64,000 bases of DNA, taken from contig BSBM01000826.1 in assembly GCA_027924585.1 (NCBI GenBank), forward strand, positions 9,331,501 to 9,395,500, written 5' to 3'. The notes under the pieces are model-generated. The model did no database searches. It saw only the letters and a program-made list of their open reading frames with translations, and had not been told where the DNA came from. Made by a program: the position numbers and the translations under genes. This DNA comes from Larix kaempferi. Taxonomy: Eukaryota; Streptophyta; Pinopsida; Pinales; Pinaceae. Every line of letters begins with the position of its first letter. The stretch's first letter is position 1. Below are positions 1 to 10,389 of the stretch, one piece after another.

Positions 1-588
1 CCTTGGGGAAAACCAAGAAGGTGAAAAACCCCAATAACTTCCTCAGAGATAGATAGAGCAATGATATAATAACCCAAGCATCAGAGATAGAATCCGAGCA
101 GCTTCTCCTCCTCCACTAGTGCGCATCACTAAATGAGAGAGATAGATGAATAAGTGAATGATCAAATAGAGTGCCTCCCGCACTCTATTTATACACAACT
201 TGACTTTCCTTTTAACTCTAACTAGGTTGGCCCCAACTTAACCACTTAACATAATACTAACTGGGCTAAACCCACTAGGGTGGTCTAATAAACCTTTAAC
301 CCACAAGACTCATACAGGGCCGACCCCATCAAGGTGGTCTAATAACCCATCAAGTATAAGTTACGACACTTCCGTATAGAGGAATAATAACCTCTTTGTA
401 GGGATACAATATACATATATGAAATGCATTCCGAAGTTATTCTTATAATCCAATGATCGAAATTTGATCCATAGAACAGTCGAACCCCATCTGCAGAGTA
501 GAGACTTTCATGTTCATCCATGTGCTCTAGAGATCTTCGTTCCATCTATCAGACTCTCTTGAAGGAATTGACTCTAATACCAATTAAT
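1..588 (-). other. leader or internal part of a minus-strand copia-type LTR element
   Basis: No coding region is supported here. Read on the minus strand, this stretch follows an LTR end and a primer-binding-like site (571-582), so it would be the 5' leader of a copia-type element cut by the window edge. A minus-strand TATA-like box (tataaata) lies near 185-195, next to a direct repeat of a GC-rich 'gagtgcgggag'-type motif. That is unusual for a leader and may mean that a second LTR is fused here. Assignment to copia rests only on the LTR/PBS junction. Confidence 0.35.
571..582 (-). other. primer-binding site like initiator tRNA-Met
   Basis: The minus strand reads TGGTATTAGAGT, one or two bases from the TGGTATCAGAGC site used by many plant copia elements for initiator tRNA-Met. 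It follows a terminus ending CCCAACA (minus strand) after a 6-base spacer, the usual LTR/PBS arrangement. Confidence 0.55.
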
Positions 589-1293
589 TGTTGGGAAATT
601 ATAGTAAGAGGGGGCGTGAATTAGTATTTAGCACTTTTTAACACTTTTAACCTTAAGTAAAACATGTAACATTAACCATTAACAATGTCATTCACCATCA
701 CATAAAACCAACACATAACATCATCCACAATGCACAAGAAATTTAATGTGGATCCGAAACCCAGACAAGGGCAAACTACATAATGCTTTTCTTAGATAAA
801 AATAACAATATTTCCTTCATAGGAAGCACCCCAACACCAACTGGAGGGAGGAACCAACCCCCTATTTTACAAGATCCAACTTGAAGGAATCTCCAACTCC
901 CTGATTTACCTGCACCAACTAGAAGGAGACTCCAACCCCCTAATTTATAGGCTCCAACCTAAAGGAAGCTCCAACTCGTTTGTTTACAAGCTCAAACTAT
1001 AAGGAGGATACAACCCCTTGGTTTTCATAATTTCCAACCGATAGATAGTGATCCGGTCCTCAGTAAAATCCAACTCAATACTTTTACTAGCATTAACTAG
1101 AAGCAAGCCCCAAATCCCTAGTATCACAAGCACCAACCTAAAGGAGACTTCAATATCCTATCATTGCCCCATCCTGTCAGCATGATATGGATAAGAAGAA
1201 CAATATTCCACTGCTATTGTATCATTGTCCCCATAAACATATACTTGTATCTATGTGATTTTACCTATATCATTGTCCTTGTACCTATATCTA
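589..1293 (-). repeat. LTR-like fragment (copia type), interrupted by element A
   Basis: The plus strand starts TGTTGGG at 589, so the minus strand ends CCCAACA just before a tRNA-Met-like primer site. The stretch has no credible gene; it holds several imperfect copies of a roughly 60-bp motif about 'ctccaact..' spacing (840-1150). It is cut at 1293 by element A and seems to continue at 19837: both edges carry 'atcattgtc'-type text. The far end is uncertain (about 20390 or beyond). Confidence 0.4.
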
Positions 1294-1471
1294 TGTTGTT
1301 GCAGCAACATCCCTCCCCAAAAATTTGTAGATATTGGGGCCCCTCCTTTTTATTTTCCTAAGAAAGTCTGGTTAAAAGGATTAAACCTCCTTTGAAGAGC
1401 CATGAACTTAGTTTTGTTTCAAGTGGGGAACCTGTTTTTAAAAGTTTGAAGTTTTTCTTCTAAGTAAAAAA

Positions 1472-1960
1472 TCAAAGTTCTCTCCCGAAACGGCGGAAGC
1501 ACTTACATATTTTTTGAACTTCGGAAGAACTCAAAGTTCTCTCCCGAAACGGTGGAAGCACTTGAAAATTTTCACCGCAATGGTTGCCCTCTTACCAAGT
1601 TCCCAGGCCATCCACTTTGCGGAAAAGACTTACCAAACTTTTACGTCATTTGCGGAAGAACTTACCGAGTCTTTTCGCAACGGCGGAACAACTCAAGAAA
1701 CTCCGCCGCGATAAGATTTCGGGAGAATCATTTTCGGAAGAACTCGCAAAGTCCTCCCGAAACGTCGGGACAACTCACGAACTTGCGCCGCAAATGTTTT
1801 TTTTAGCTTGACGATTCCAAAATAACTTGTCAAACCTTTCCGCAAAAGCGGAGCTTCTTTCGTTTCTCTCCCGCAATAAGCAGAGTCTGCCACGTTCGAA
1901 CTCCAAGTTCCCCTGCACTTCGGAAGAAACTCACAAATTCCACCCGCAACCACGAACGAG
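1472..1960 (+). repeat. degenerate GC-rich subrepeats at the start of U3
   Basis: A motif of the form tcccgaaacggcgg followed by aagcactt recurs 59 bp apart (1472 and 1531). It then decays into many copies of 'cggaagaactc' and 'cccgaaacg' through about 1960. The counterpart in the 3' LTR is about 14321-14810. It is far richer in CpG than the flanks and lies directly upstream of the first TATA box, so an enhancer role is possible (inference). Short open frames here are products of the repeats, not genes. Confidence 0.6.
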
Positions 1961-2095
1961 ACTCATCTTTTCCTCCCGATATTGACGGTCATGCATAAAT
2001 GCCAAAAGGATGGAAGTGACCCCTCTGTACGGGTAATTAACCCCGTCATAGTTTCGCCACCTACCCAATTTATTGCCCACATGTACCAATCTCAA

Positions 2096-2102
2096 TATAA
2101 GG
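2096..2102 (+). promoter_or_regulatory. TATA box for the U3 gene, 5' LTR copy
   Basis: TATAAGG sits behind a CCAAT-like 'accaatctc' and 140 bp before a consensus splice donor. The same arrangement is kept in the 3' LTR at 14921. It lies about 4.1 kb upstream of the normal LTR TATA, so it would drive the U3 gene and not the genomic RNA (inference). Confidence 0.45.
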
Positions 2103-2237
2103 GTGGCGGGTTTTCTATTGTACCATTGTTAGATTTTGATTCGGGGGACGCCGTTCGAAGTCGCGCGAATCGATTCACTCCAGCTCAGCCCATTTTCCAC
2201 CAAGCAAACCCCATTTTCACCATTTTTTCACTACCAG

Positions 2238-2959
2238 GTAAGTGCTTTTACCGTCAATATTGTCTTATATATACATCAAAGCTGTTTCGGGTGTTTTCGT
2301 CTCATTACGTGACCTATGGGCACTTATAGTAGACAATCCTTAGAGCTTTACAGCCATTACGGCACCATAGATTTCTCATTGCTGGTAGCTAGAAGTCATG
2401 ACCAAGCCAAATCATTCTCTGTTGGCCCATTGTTAATTCAAGCCTGCTCAGTCCCACCAGCCGCAGAGCCATCACACGCCTGCCCAAGCCAAGCCGATGC
2501 AGTCAAGCTGAGTTTTTTTGCGTTTAAATGAGAGAAAGTGCCAGTCATAGCTGGTCGAGATACTCAGCCGGTCAGTTGCTTGGCTTGGATACTAGTCATT
2601 AAAAGCGGCTGCATTATGTGTTTTGCTTCCTAGCCATCCTGCCCTTCACACGTCAGCGATTAGAAGCACCTATAATTTAGGGAAGCTTATCTTCAAGAAT
2701 GAGGAAGGAAATAAGTTTTATGCGTCACCTTTTTCGAAAACATATCAAAAGGTTCCTTCCTTCCTTTGCCTCCCTAGAACAATCAAGTCTGATGACCATA
2801 TTTTGTTTTCTTGGATAATCTATGTTTCGTTTGCTCCCCCAGCATGCAGCCTTATAATTTTCTTATATTTATCATCAGCATGCTAAATTTGTCTTGCTTT
2901 ATGTTACGCTCTCATAATGATTTACAATTTTATATTCATTCACATGTGGTTACTGACAG
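2238..2959 (+). other. apparent 5' UTR intron of the U3 gene, 5' LTR copy
   Basis: The donor is CAG|GTAAGT at 2235-2243. The acceptor follows a T-rich stretch and reads CTGACAG| at 2953-2959, 12 bases before the ATG at 2972. Length is 722 bp. The same sites are kept in the 3' LTR (15063-15785). A predicted feature; no transcript evidence. Confidence 0.5.
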
Positions 2960-2971
2960 GGATAAGCCACA

Positions 2972-5900
2972 ATGCCAAAAGGTGGTAGAAAGAAAGCTAA
3001 AATGATGGAGCCAGAACCAGTGCAACCAAGGACTGAAACTCTTTTTCAAGACACAAAGTGCACTACTGGCGTCCCTCCCGAGGTCAGGTGGGGAGATGTT
3101 TACCGGATGATCAGGGACCAAGAAATCCCTAACGTGTTATTAGAAGAAGAACAAATGTACCTAAACATCAGGACCTCTGGCATAGCCAGGGCTTCTACTC
3201 GCCCAGAGCTATTCCCGTGCTCAGAACTAATCGGGAGATCCATTCGCTTCATTCCATCCAGCTTATATTGCAGCAGCCTACAAATTCTCACATCCCCATC
3301 AGGAATTGAACGATGAATAGTTGGGATAGATGAATAATTTCGAAATAGCTAAGAGGCTGTTAATCACGGGAAAACAACTGAGGAAAAGGGACAATGACGA
3401 GTATGATGTTCAAAGCCTAAGACCTCCTTTCAGGTTGATTTCCCTTATGCTAAGCAGAATTTTCGGCATGCCCGATGGGACCGTATATAGGATACAATGG
3501 GCCCCCATAGTCCATGCCATAGCATTTAAAGGGACTGTGTTTGATTGGGCTACTATCCTCTCAGATAGTTTGGCATCCACTGTGGCTGCAGCTAGAGAAG
3601 GTTTGGCCTTAAAAAATTTAGAGTTCTTCATGTCTTCGTACCTCATTGATTGCATCTTGGCAAAGCTCCCTTTCCCCACGCTAGGTTGCTCATGGAATCA
3701 GTCCAACACCCCGGTATACACTGCTTATAAGATACTGTGGGCTCAAAATTACAAGGCACACTATAAGCTCATCTGTGAAGAGTTCATTATGCCTCTGTAT
3801 GAGCAGATGTTCAATGAAGAGCCCAATTTCCTATCAGAGAATGCCATGGAATTCTTGGAAAATTATGGTGATTTCTACTTCTCAGGAGAAGGTACCTATA
3901 TTAGGATGTTCGGAGGTACTAAGCCACCATACATCTTACCAAAATACGCCACTTATTATGTGGTCCTGAAAGAAGCAGTCAGGAAAGTTTTCCTTGATGG
4001 AATAGGAGGAGTTCTTAATAAGCAACATAAGGCTTCTTTCCCTCCTTTTCCTTTCTGTATAGGGGCCTATAAGTTCTCAAGGGTTGCAGCAGCTGAAGAG
4101 TTCATTCAGGAGTTGAAATCTTTTCACTTTGGTGAGGCAATCTTTCATAGAAATGACAGGCGAAGCAAAGTTGCGGAGCATTGCACGGAATTGTATGCTC
4201 ATTTTGAGTATGCCCATTACTATGATGGCGAAGAAGAAGTGTTCAGGGGAATTAGTAATATGACTGAATTATAGATTTGTCGTCACAGCAGTGGAGCTAG
4301 CTCTAGCTCTGCCACAGCCCAAGAAGCCAGTCTGCAAAAATAAATGGAAGTAGCTGAGGCCCTAACCCCCGAAGAACAAATATTGAAAGAAGAGGCAAGG
4401 TTGTAGCAAGAAGCTGAGGAGGCAAGGTTGCAGCAAGAAGCTGAGGAAGCAAGCTTGCAGAGGGAAGTTGAGGAAGTGAGATTGCAGTAGGAAGCCGAAG
4501 AAGCAAGAGTGCAGTAGGAAGCTCAGGAACAAGAGCATAGGGAGGAAATTGAAAATCAGTAACAAGTTCAGGAAGCAGAGATAAAGAAAAATGCTGAAGG
4601 AGAGAAAAATGTCGGGGGAGAAATTAAGGACAACGAAGATGCTCAAGCAGGTGGCTCTGGCACCCAAGATATGGAAATAGACTCATCGCAGGTAGTGCAG
4701 ACCCCACTCGCGGAGGTAGAATTCCATATAAGAGACCTCCTGATCATCCCTTTCACCCTATCTGAAGATCATATTGTGTCCCGATGGGATTAATTTGTCT
4801 ACTATAAGAAGAGGAAGGCTGTGGTCCTGAAGTCAGAAGAGAGGATAAAGAGACTTTTCCAGGAAGATATTGTCACCCAGCGAGAAACCACGGTCATGCA
4901 AAATACAAATAAAGCCCCCGTAGCCATGGAATCCGCCACTGTGTTGTCAACAAAAGCAACAGAAAACAATGTGATTGGCATGGTCAAAGAGTTTGAGTCA
5001 ACAAAGAGAAGAGCTCACATGCTGCAACATACTGTGGCTAATGAGAAGGCTTATAGGGATCTTGTCGTGAACAAATATAATCGCCTGTCTGCTGATCGCA
5101 AGGAGTTGTCGGATAAGGATCGACATCTGGAAGAAGAAAAGGAGCACCTGGCAATCCAGATGATGGTTCTAGAAGTGGAAAAGAATGATTATGAGGCTAG
5201 AGTCTTTCACCTGGAAGTAGACAAACAAGCAATGGTTGAGAAGCTAGAGCCAGCAGAAAGCATAGCAATGGATATGTCTCCCTTTCATGAGCAGTCTTGT
5301 GACATCTTAATTCAAATGCATGCCACACAAGAAATGATTACTGAGGAGGTGTGCAAGCTCCAGACTATGCTGGTCAGGTTGAAAGAAGTCAATGCTGAAG
5401 CCATCATGCTTAAAGGCAAGTACACTCGGGTTAAAGCAAACATTTTGAGCCAGATGGAGTGGAGAGAAGGGAAGGTGGATTTCCCTAAGCATCTCCCATT
5501 CAAATCTGTGGATGGTTTTAAGGAAGATGTAGCTCTTATGGAGTTTTGCAGGAATTGTGGTGCCAAGCTGATGGCTAAAATCCAAGGAACAGTTGAGAAG
5601 TTAACGGCCTGTATCAAAAGATTCATGAAGTACATGAAAATTGCAAGCTTATTTTTCCTCAGAACCTTGATGATTTTCCAAGCAAAGAGCAACATTTGTC
5701 AGATTTGAAGGAAGAGTTGGGCATTCAAATAGAGTATGTAAAGAATATTGATGTGCTTGCCACCGATGATATTCATCATTACATTGGGATATCATTAGTA
5801 TACAATCATATGCTCAAGGATATCCACCAGGCAGCAATAGCAGAAATTCAGGGTATTGAAGTAGAGCTTGGTAAGCATGTAACTTCACAGAAGATCCTGC

Positions 5901-6040
5901 TCCCCTCACCAGAAAATGTGGTGGTAAGAGACACTGGTATATGGTTCAGTTATATTGTTGAAGAAAAGAAGAAGGAAGCAGCAACAGTATCAGCCGGGAC
6001 AGGCACATCATCCCCAATAGAAGCGCCACCCCACGGATAA
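2972..6040 (+). pseudogene. U3-encoded accessory protein of element A, 5' LTR copy (decayed)
   Basis: The same gene as 15798-18920, broken by a 53-bp deletion near 3237, a 1-bp deletion near 5597 and several stops: TAG at 4272, further stops between 4340 and 4565, and TAA near 4790. The N-terminal part is basic (MPKGGRKKAK), followed by a globular part of about 400 residues, an E/A/R/L/Q-rich heptad region (about 4370-4560) and a long coiled coil with a C-terminal helical part. Where this copy has a stop, the other LTR has a sense codon. I do not recognise a named family; the globular part is reminiscent of the putative plant transposon-protein domains found in other LTR elements. The function is unknown. 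Confidence 0.7.
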
Positions 6041-6245
6041 ACACGCTAGTCATAATGCGCTATTTTATTTTTGTTTACTCCTTCCCTATGGTTAGAGCGT
6101 GGAGTTACAAGGACAGCTGTCCTTTTCTGTTGTAAGAAAGAATTTCTATTATAGGAAAAAGACCACGAATTGTTATTTCTTGGTAAAATATTTAAAGGAC
6201 AAGTGTAAAACGCCATGTGGCATCCCAAGAGGCATTTTGTAAGCT

Positions 6246-6253
6246 TATAAATA
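6246..6253 (+). promoter_or_regulatory. LTR promoter TATA box, 5' LTR of element A
   Basis: TATAAATA lies about 710 bp before the LTR end and is the expected start of the genomic transcript. It is kept at 19126-19133. It lies about 205 bp after the stop codon of the U3 gene. Confidence 0.6.
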
Positions 6254-6961
6254 GATGCATAGGGAAGAGTGTAAAGGACTTTTGGCAGGAAAAAGGAATT
6301 TTCTGAACTTGTACGAACTATTTTGCACTTGCTCCAAGAAAATGAATTTTTCCTAATAAGATCCTGGAGAGGACGTCTTTTGCCTGGAAATGTGTGTTGG
6401 ATGCATGCTGATTCATTCTTGTGTCATTCATATCTTACTATGAAATCTTTCCTTGCTGTCCTGAATTATTTCTGAGTATTGAATGATCTTACTATTTTCT
6501 GTGTAATGATGTTCCTTCTAAATGAGTAATAGAATGTTTTCTTATGAATTGAAAGCTATCTTTTATGTCTTTAACCTCATGATGTAGATGCATCTTTACG
6601 ATTCAATGGCTACCTATTGATCTTTATATGTTTCTTGCAGCATATTACTCATATTTACAATTTGCTCCTTGCAGGGATAGATTAGATTTATTTCAATTTT
6701 AGATACAGATTTGTTTCAAGTTCTGCATTTAGGTTAAATTAGCTTAGGCACTTGCATATCATCTTAAACATTAAAATAAAAACGAATGGTGGATCGGGCC
6801 ATAACCGGTGTAAAGGAAGCAAATCTCCAAATCTAACGGTAGCCAGAACCGTTAACCGGACGGATTCCCCATACCAAACGGTGGACAATCTAATTGGGAT
6901 AGTTTACCAGGGAGAATCCCTTTTTGCTTGATGCTACGATCTTCGGGGCATCAACAGTTTT

Positions 6962-6978
6962 TGGCGCTAGAAGGAGGG
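6962..6978 (+). other. primer-binding site of element A
   Basis: TGGCGCTAGAAGGAGGG starts 5 bases after the LTR end (…CATCAACA). A site starting TGG next to the LTR is required for tRNA priming, and this sequence type is common in plant gypsy elements. The tRNA identity is not assigned. Confidence 0.7.
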
Positions 6979-6988
6979 CCGAAAGTGC

Positions 6989-8812
6989 ATGGCTGATAAA
7001 GGAAAATCACCCATTGTAAAAAATGTTACTGAAAACCCGCTTAAAATAGGAATTTCAGACAACCCATATCTTGAAGTAACAAATCAAGAAAAATCCATCT
7101 CTGATTCCGAACATCAAGAAGTCTTGTATGTTGTGCCTTTTGCAGAAATAGAAGATTTAAGGAGACATACATGACCTTATGTTAGGCAACTAGGTGATTT
7201 AAACGCAGTAAATTTTCTCCCTAGGAAAAGTACTCCTAGAAAAGAGCGACAGTACACCCATGATTCGATTCTTGTGCAGAATTTTGAAGAGCTTGTAAAT
7301 TTAACTTTGGAAGAAATTGCAGAACCCATGAATGAAGTCGATCTTGAAAGCCCATAAAATCTCTCAGATCCATAAAATCTTGGAGAACTTGTTACTCCAA
7401 AGAACACTCCATTTAATTCAGCACACAATTCTCCACCTGATTCTCCACATAGAGACATGGTTGTACATGCTTGGAGAGCGAGGGGAGCATTAAATCTAGC
7501 TGGGCCATTCCACAATCTGCCTAAAAATCCAGAGAAAGTCTTGCCTAAATTCGACCCAGGAAAAGCCATTTCTGCTGAAGATCATCTCAAGAGTTTTTAC
7601 TTAGCCTTAAATCTTTTAAATGCACAACATGAAGATGTAGTTTGTAGGCTTTTCCCATACACATTTGAGCCAAAAGTTTCTTCCTGGTATTTTAGCTTAC
7701 AAGCTAGCTAAATTTCCAGCTGGGAAGACTTTGAAACATGTTTCTTAAAGAAGTATGGAAATCAAAAGACTGTACCTACACTCATGAAATAATTATTGTC
7801 CATAAGAATGGAAAAGAAAGAAAAGGTTCAAGACTTCAACCAAAGGTTCACTACACTCTTGAATAATTTCAGCGAAGCAAATAAACCGGCAGAAGAATCT
7901 CTAGTTGAATATTATACAACAGCTCTTGAAGGGACTATAGCAATGTTCGTTAAAAGATCTAAGAAAACCACCTTGATAGAAAATTTCGAAGAAGCTAGAA
8001 AGGTGGAAGAAGAAGCAGACAACATTGCCAAACACACCTTAGATGCAGAAACAAAACCAGCAACTAGTAAAAAAACCTTGCTGCTCACCAGGAATAAAGA
8101 AGAGTCATCGGTAGACATGGAGAATGTAGTTAAGATGATGCAGAAATTGTCTAATAAGATTGTAGATCTCGAGAAAGACAAAGCAGCTAGTACATCTAGG
8201 AAGCCTTTCAAACCATTCTACAAGAAAAGAGAAGACAACAATCAACCTCATCCACCAATGAATACTTCTCCTATTTTAAATCTAAATGAAATAGGGATGG
8301 AAAATTTTTGCACATTTCATCAGGAGCCACACTCGGAAAAGAGCTGCCCACAATGCATTAACTCTATGAGTTTAGTCATGAACCAAATGCTGGATTCACA
8401 GATTCCAGATCAAGACGATCCTCCAGAAGAAACAAGCCTTGAGATAGAGGAACCATCTCCAGACACTACCATGGTGCTATGGGATTGGGTACCTTTAACC
8501 GAATTGATAGAAAATGATCTCGTGGAAAGCCCAGTTTCTACTGTAAACATTACTACTCGCAGTAAAGGTCCCATTGCAGATCCGGTTCCAAGCTCGACCA
8601 TTCCCAAACTAAAAATTTCAAAAGAATTATCTAGAAGACATATAACAGTCATTCCACCACAACCTAAAGCTAACCCAATAACGGCCAAGCAGCCAAGCAT
8701 TGACACAACAGTTCAGCAACCAAAGGTCACACTAAATAAGACAGAACATCAAACTAAAATTGTAAAAGAATGTGATATGGGATATGACATCATTGAAGAT
8801 ATAAGAAAGTAA
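6989..8812 (+). pseudogene. gag: gag of element A
   Basis: One reading frame runs from the ATG at 6989 to 8812, broken only by stops that are one C-to-T step from sense codons (7172, near 7355 and 7370, 7709, 7787). The N-terminal third is acidic and low in complexity. The retrotransposon capsid-type domain starts near 7500 (motifs FHNLPKNPEKVLPKFDPG and a WY…F…W region) and ends near 8030. Next comes a Lys-rich stretch with a possible partial zinc knuckle near 8330 (FCTFHQEPHSEKSCP: C, H, H, C). Gag forms the virus-like particle and binds RNA. The frame shifts by one base near 8812 into protease-pol. Confidence 0.75.
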
Positions 8813-10389
8813 AGGCAAATGTTTCAATATTCGATATGTGCAGTTTGCCCCAGCAACGAGACAAGTTGTTGCATGTCCTTCAATCCCAGCCCAACGCTCC
8901 ATTAACAGATACTCAAGAAGACCCTGAAATTAATGAGGCCAGTATCGGCGGGAAATCCAAATCTCAGACATTGCCGTTCCTTTTAACTTTTGAAATCTTT
9001 AATCACAATGTGCACAATTGCCTAGTAGATTCTGGGGCATCTTTGAATGTCATGCCACTATCTATCTATAAAAAGATCAATGGTCAGCCAATTCCATCTC
9101 CTGCCCAGATTATTCAGTTAGATAGAACTGCTATCAAAGTTATCGGGGAAATGAAAGATGTTCTCATTAGGTTGTCAGCAGATTCTAGAGTCTGTCAGTT
9201 CATTGATATAATGGTAGTTGACATTCCCAAAGCCTATGGTTTGATCCTAAGTAGAGACTGGTCCACAAAGTTGAACGGTTACTTTGCAACTGATTGGTCC
9301 CATTTGTGGTTGCCTTATCAAAACAGACAGAATCAGATCAAGGTTCTAAGAGAACCACACATGAAACAAAATGTAACTCAACTAGAAGGTAAGAATGAAG
9401 CTGTAGCCTTATCATCCTCAGTTTTGGGAAATTATTTTTTAGAAATTGATCCGAGTAATTATCAGTCTGAAACTATTGGCCATGAATCAGATAAACAGTC
9501 TGATCTCCTTCATTTTTCTCGGACTGATGATATTGACTGTAATATAGTTAATTTAGTCACTGACTTAGATCATAAAGATACTAACTTAGTTGAATCAAAC
9601 GATCTTTTTTGGACATTATACTTTGACGGTTCTAAAACTTTGGAAGGATCCAGAGCTGGTTGTGTTCTGATAGATCCGGAAAGAAATAAGTATTTTCTAT
9701 CCTGTAGGTTCGAATTTGATTGTACTAACAACACTGCTGAATATGAAGCATTGGTACATGGATTAAAGAAATCCATCGGTTTAAATGTTAAGTACCTGAA
9801 GGTGTTTGGCGACTCAAAAATAGTTGTGAGACAGGTAAGAGATACCATTCATTGTCTTTCACCTCATTTGAGGAGTTATCAGGTTGAGGTATGGGATTTA
9901 ATTATGCATTTTGATGCTTTCAATATAAAGTCTATTCCTAGATTGCAAAATTCTGCGGCTGATTTGTTAGCAACATCCGCTTCCAGATTGGTGCCAACTA
10001 ATAACAAGTGTTCGATTGAATTAATTTTCAGGCCTTCTATCCTTGACAATATCACAAACTTCAGAGTTTTCGATCATGATGAACAGATTATCAGTTTTCT
10101 AACAAACAAAGATATATTTCAAGAGGCTATGATAGATGAAGAAGAACACGATTCCGACATACAAAACAAAGATACGACTAAAGGAAATTTCATCCCCAAA
10201 GGGGTGAGGTCGCTTGAAATGTTGTTTGATCTTCAGAGCAAGTTCAAAAGGATAACGAATACTAAGACCAATAGCTCATCAATGCAGCATGAATTAGTGA
10301 ATCTGGGCACCGAGGCTGAACCAAAATTTGTTAACCTTGGCAAATGTTGTTCACCAGGAGAAAGAGATAAGTTCATCAAGCTATTTTGA
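8813..10389 (+). pseudogene. pol: pol part 1 of element A: protease followed by an extra RNase H
   Basis: The frame opens near 8817 with SIFDMCSLPQQRDKLL, a stretch typical of Tat-like pol starts. The aspartic protease has its active site DSGAS at 9028-9042 and a later GLIL-type flap partner near 9240. A complete RNase H-like domain follows at about 9600-9990: FDGS (Asp codon 9625), NNTAEYEA (Glu near 9740), FGDSKIVV (Asp near 9810) and a C-terminal SAADLLA Asp near 9960. This plant-type ('archaeal') RNase H lies between protease and RT. In the better-known angiosperm Tat elements it follows the RT-RNase H. The frame stops at 10387 (TGA, probably from TGG). Confidence 0.85.

Larger units (their letters stand above)
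1294..6956 (+). repeat. 5' LTR of element A (5,663 bp)
   Basis: It aligns end to end with 14143-19836. U3 is about 4.95 kb and holds subrepeats, a first TATA box, an apparent intron and a long decayed reading frame. The usual LTR promoter TATA is at 6246-6253, leaving about 0.7 kb for R-U5. A 53-bp deletion relative to the 3' LTR lies near 3237, between GGG microhomologies. Confidence 0.92.

Noticed and set aside
1514-1953. Several short overlapping frames at the start of both LTRs of element A
   Set aside because: They arise from the CpG-rich subrepeats, which remove stop codons by chance.
4303-4667. Leu/Phe-rich minus-strand frames that look membrane-like (also 17148-17546)
   Set aside because: Antisense of the EEARLQQEA heptad repeats of the U3 gene; complements of Glu/Gln codons give Leu/Phe.
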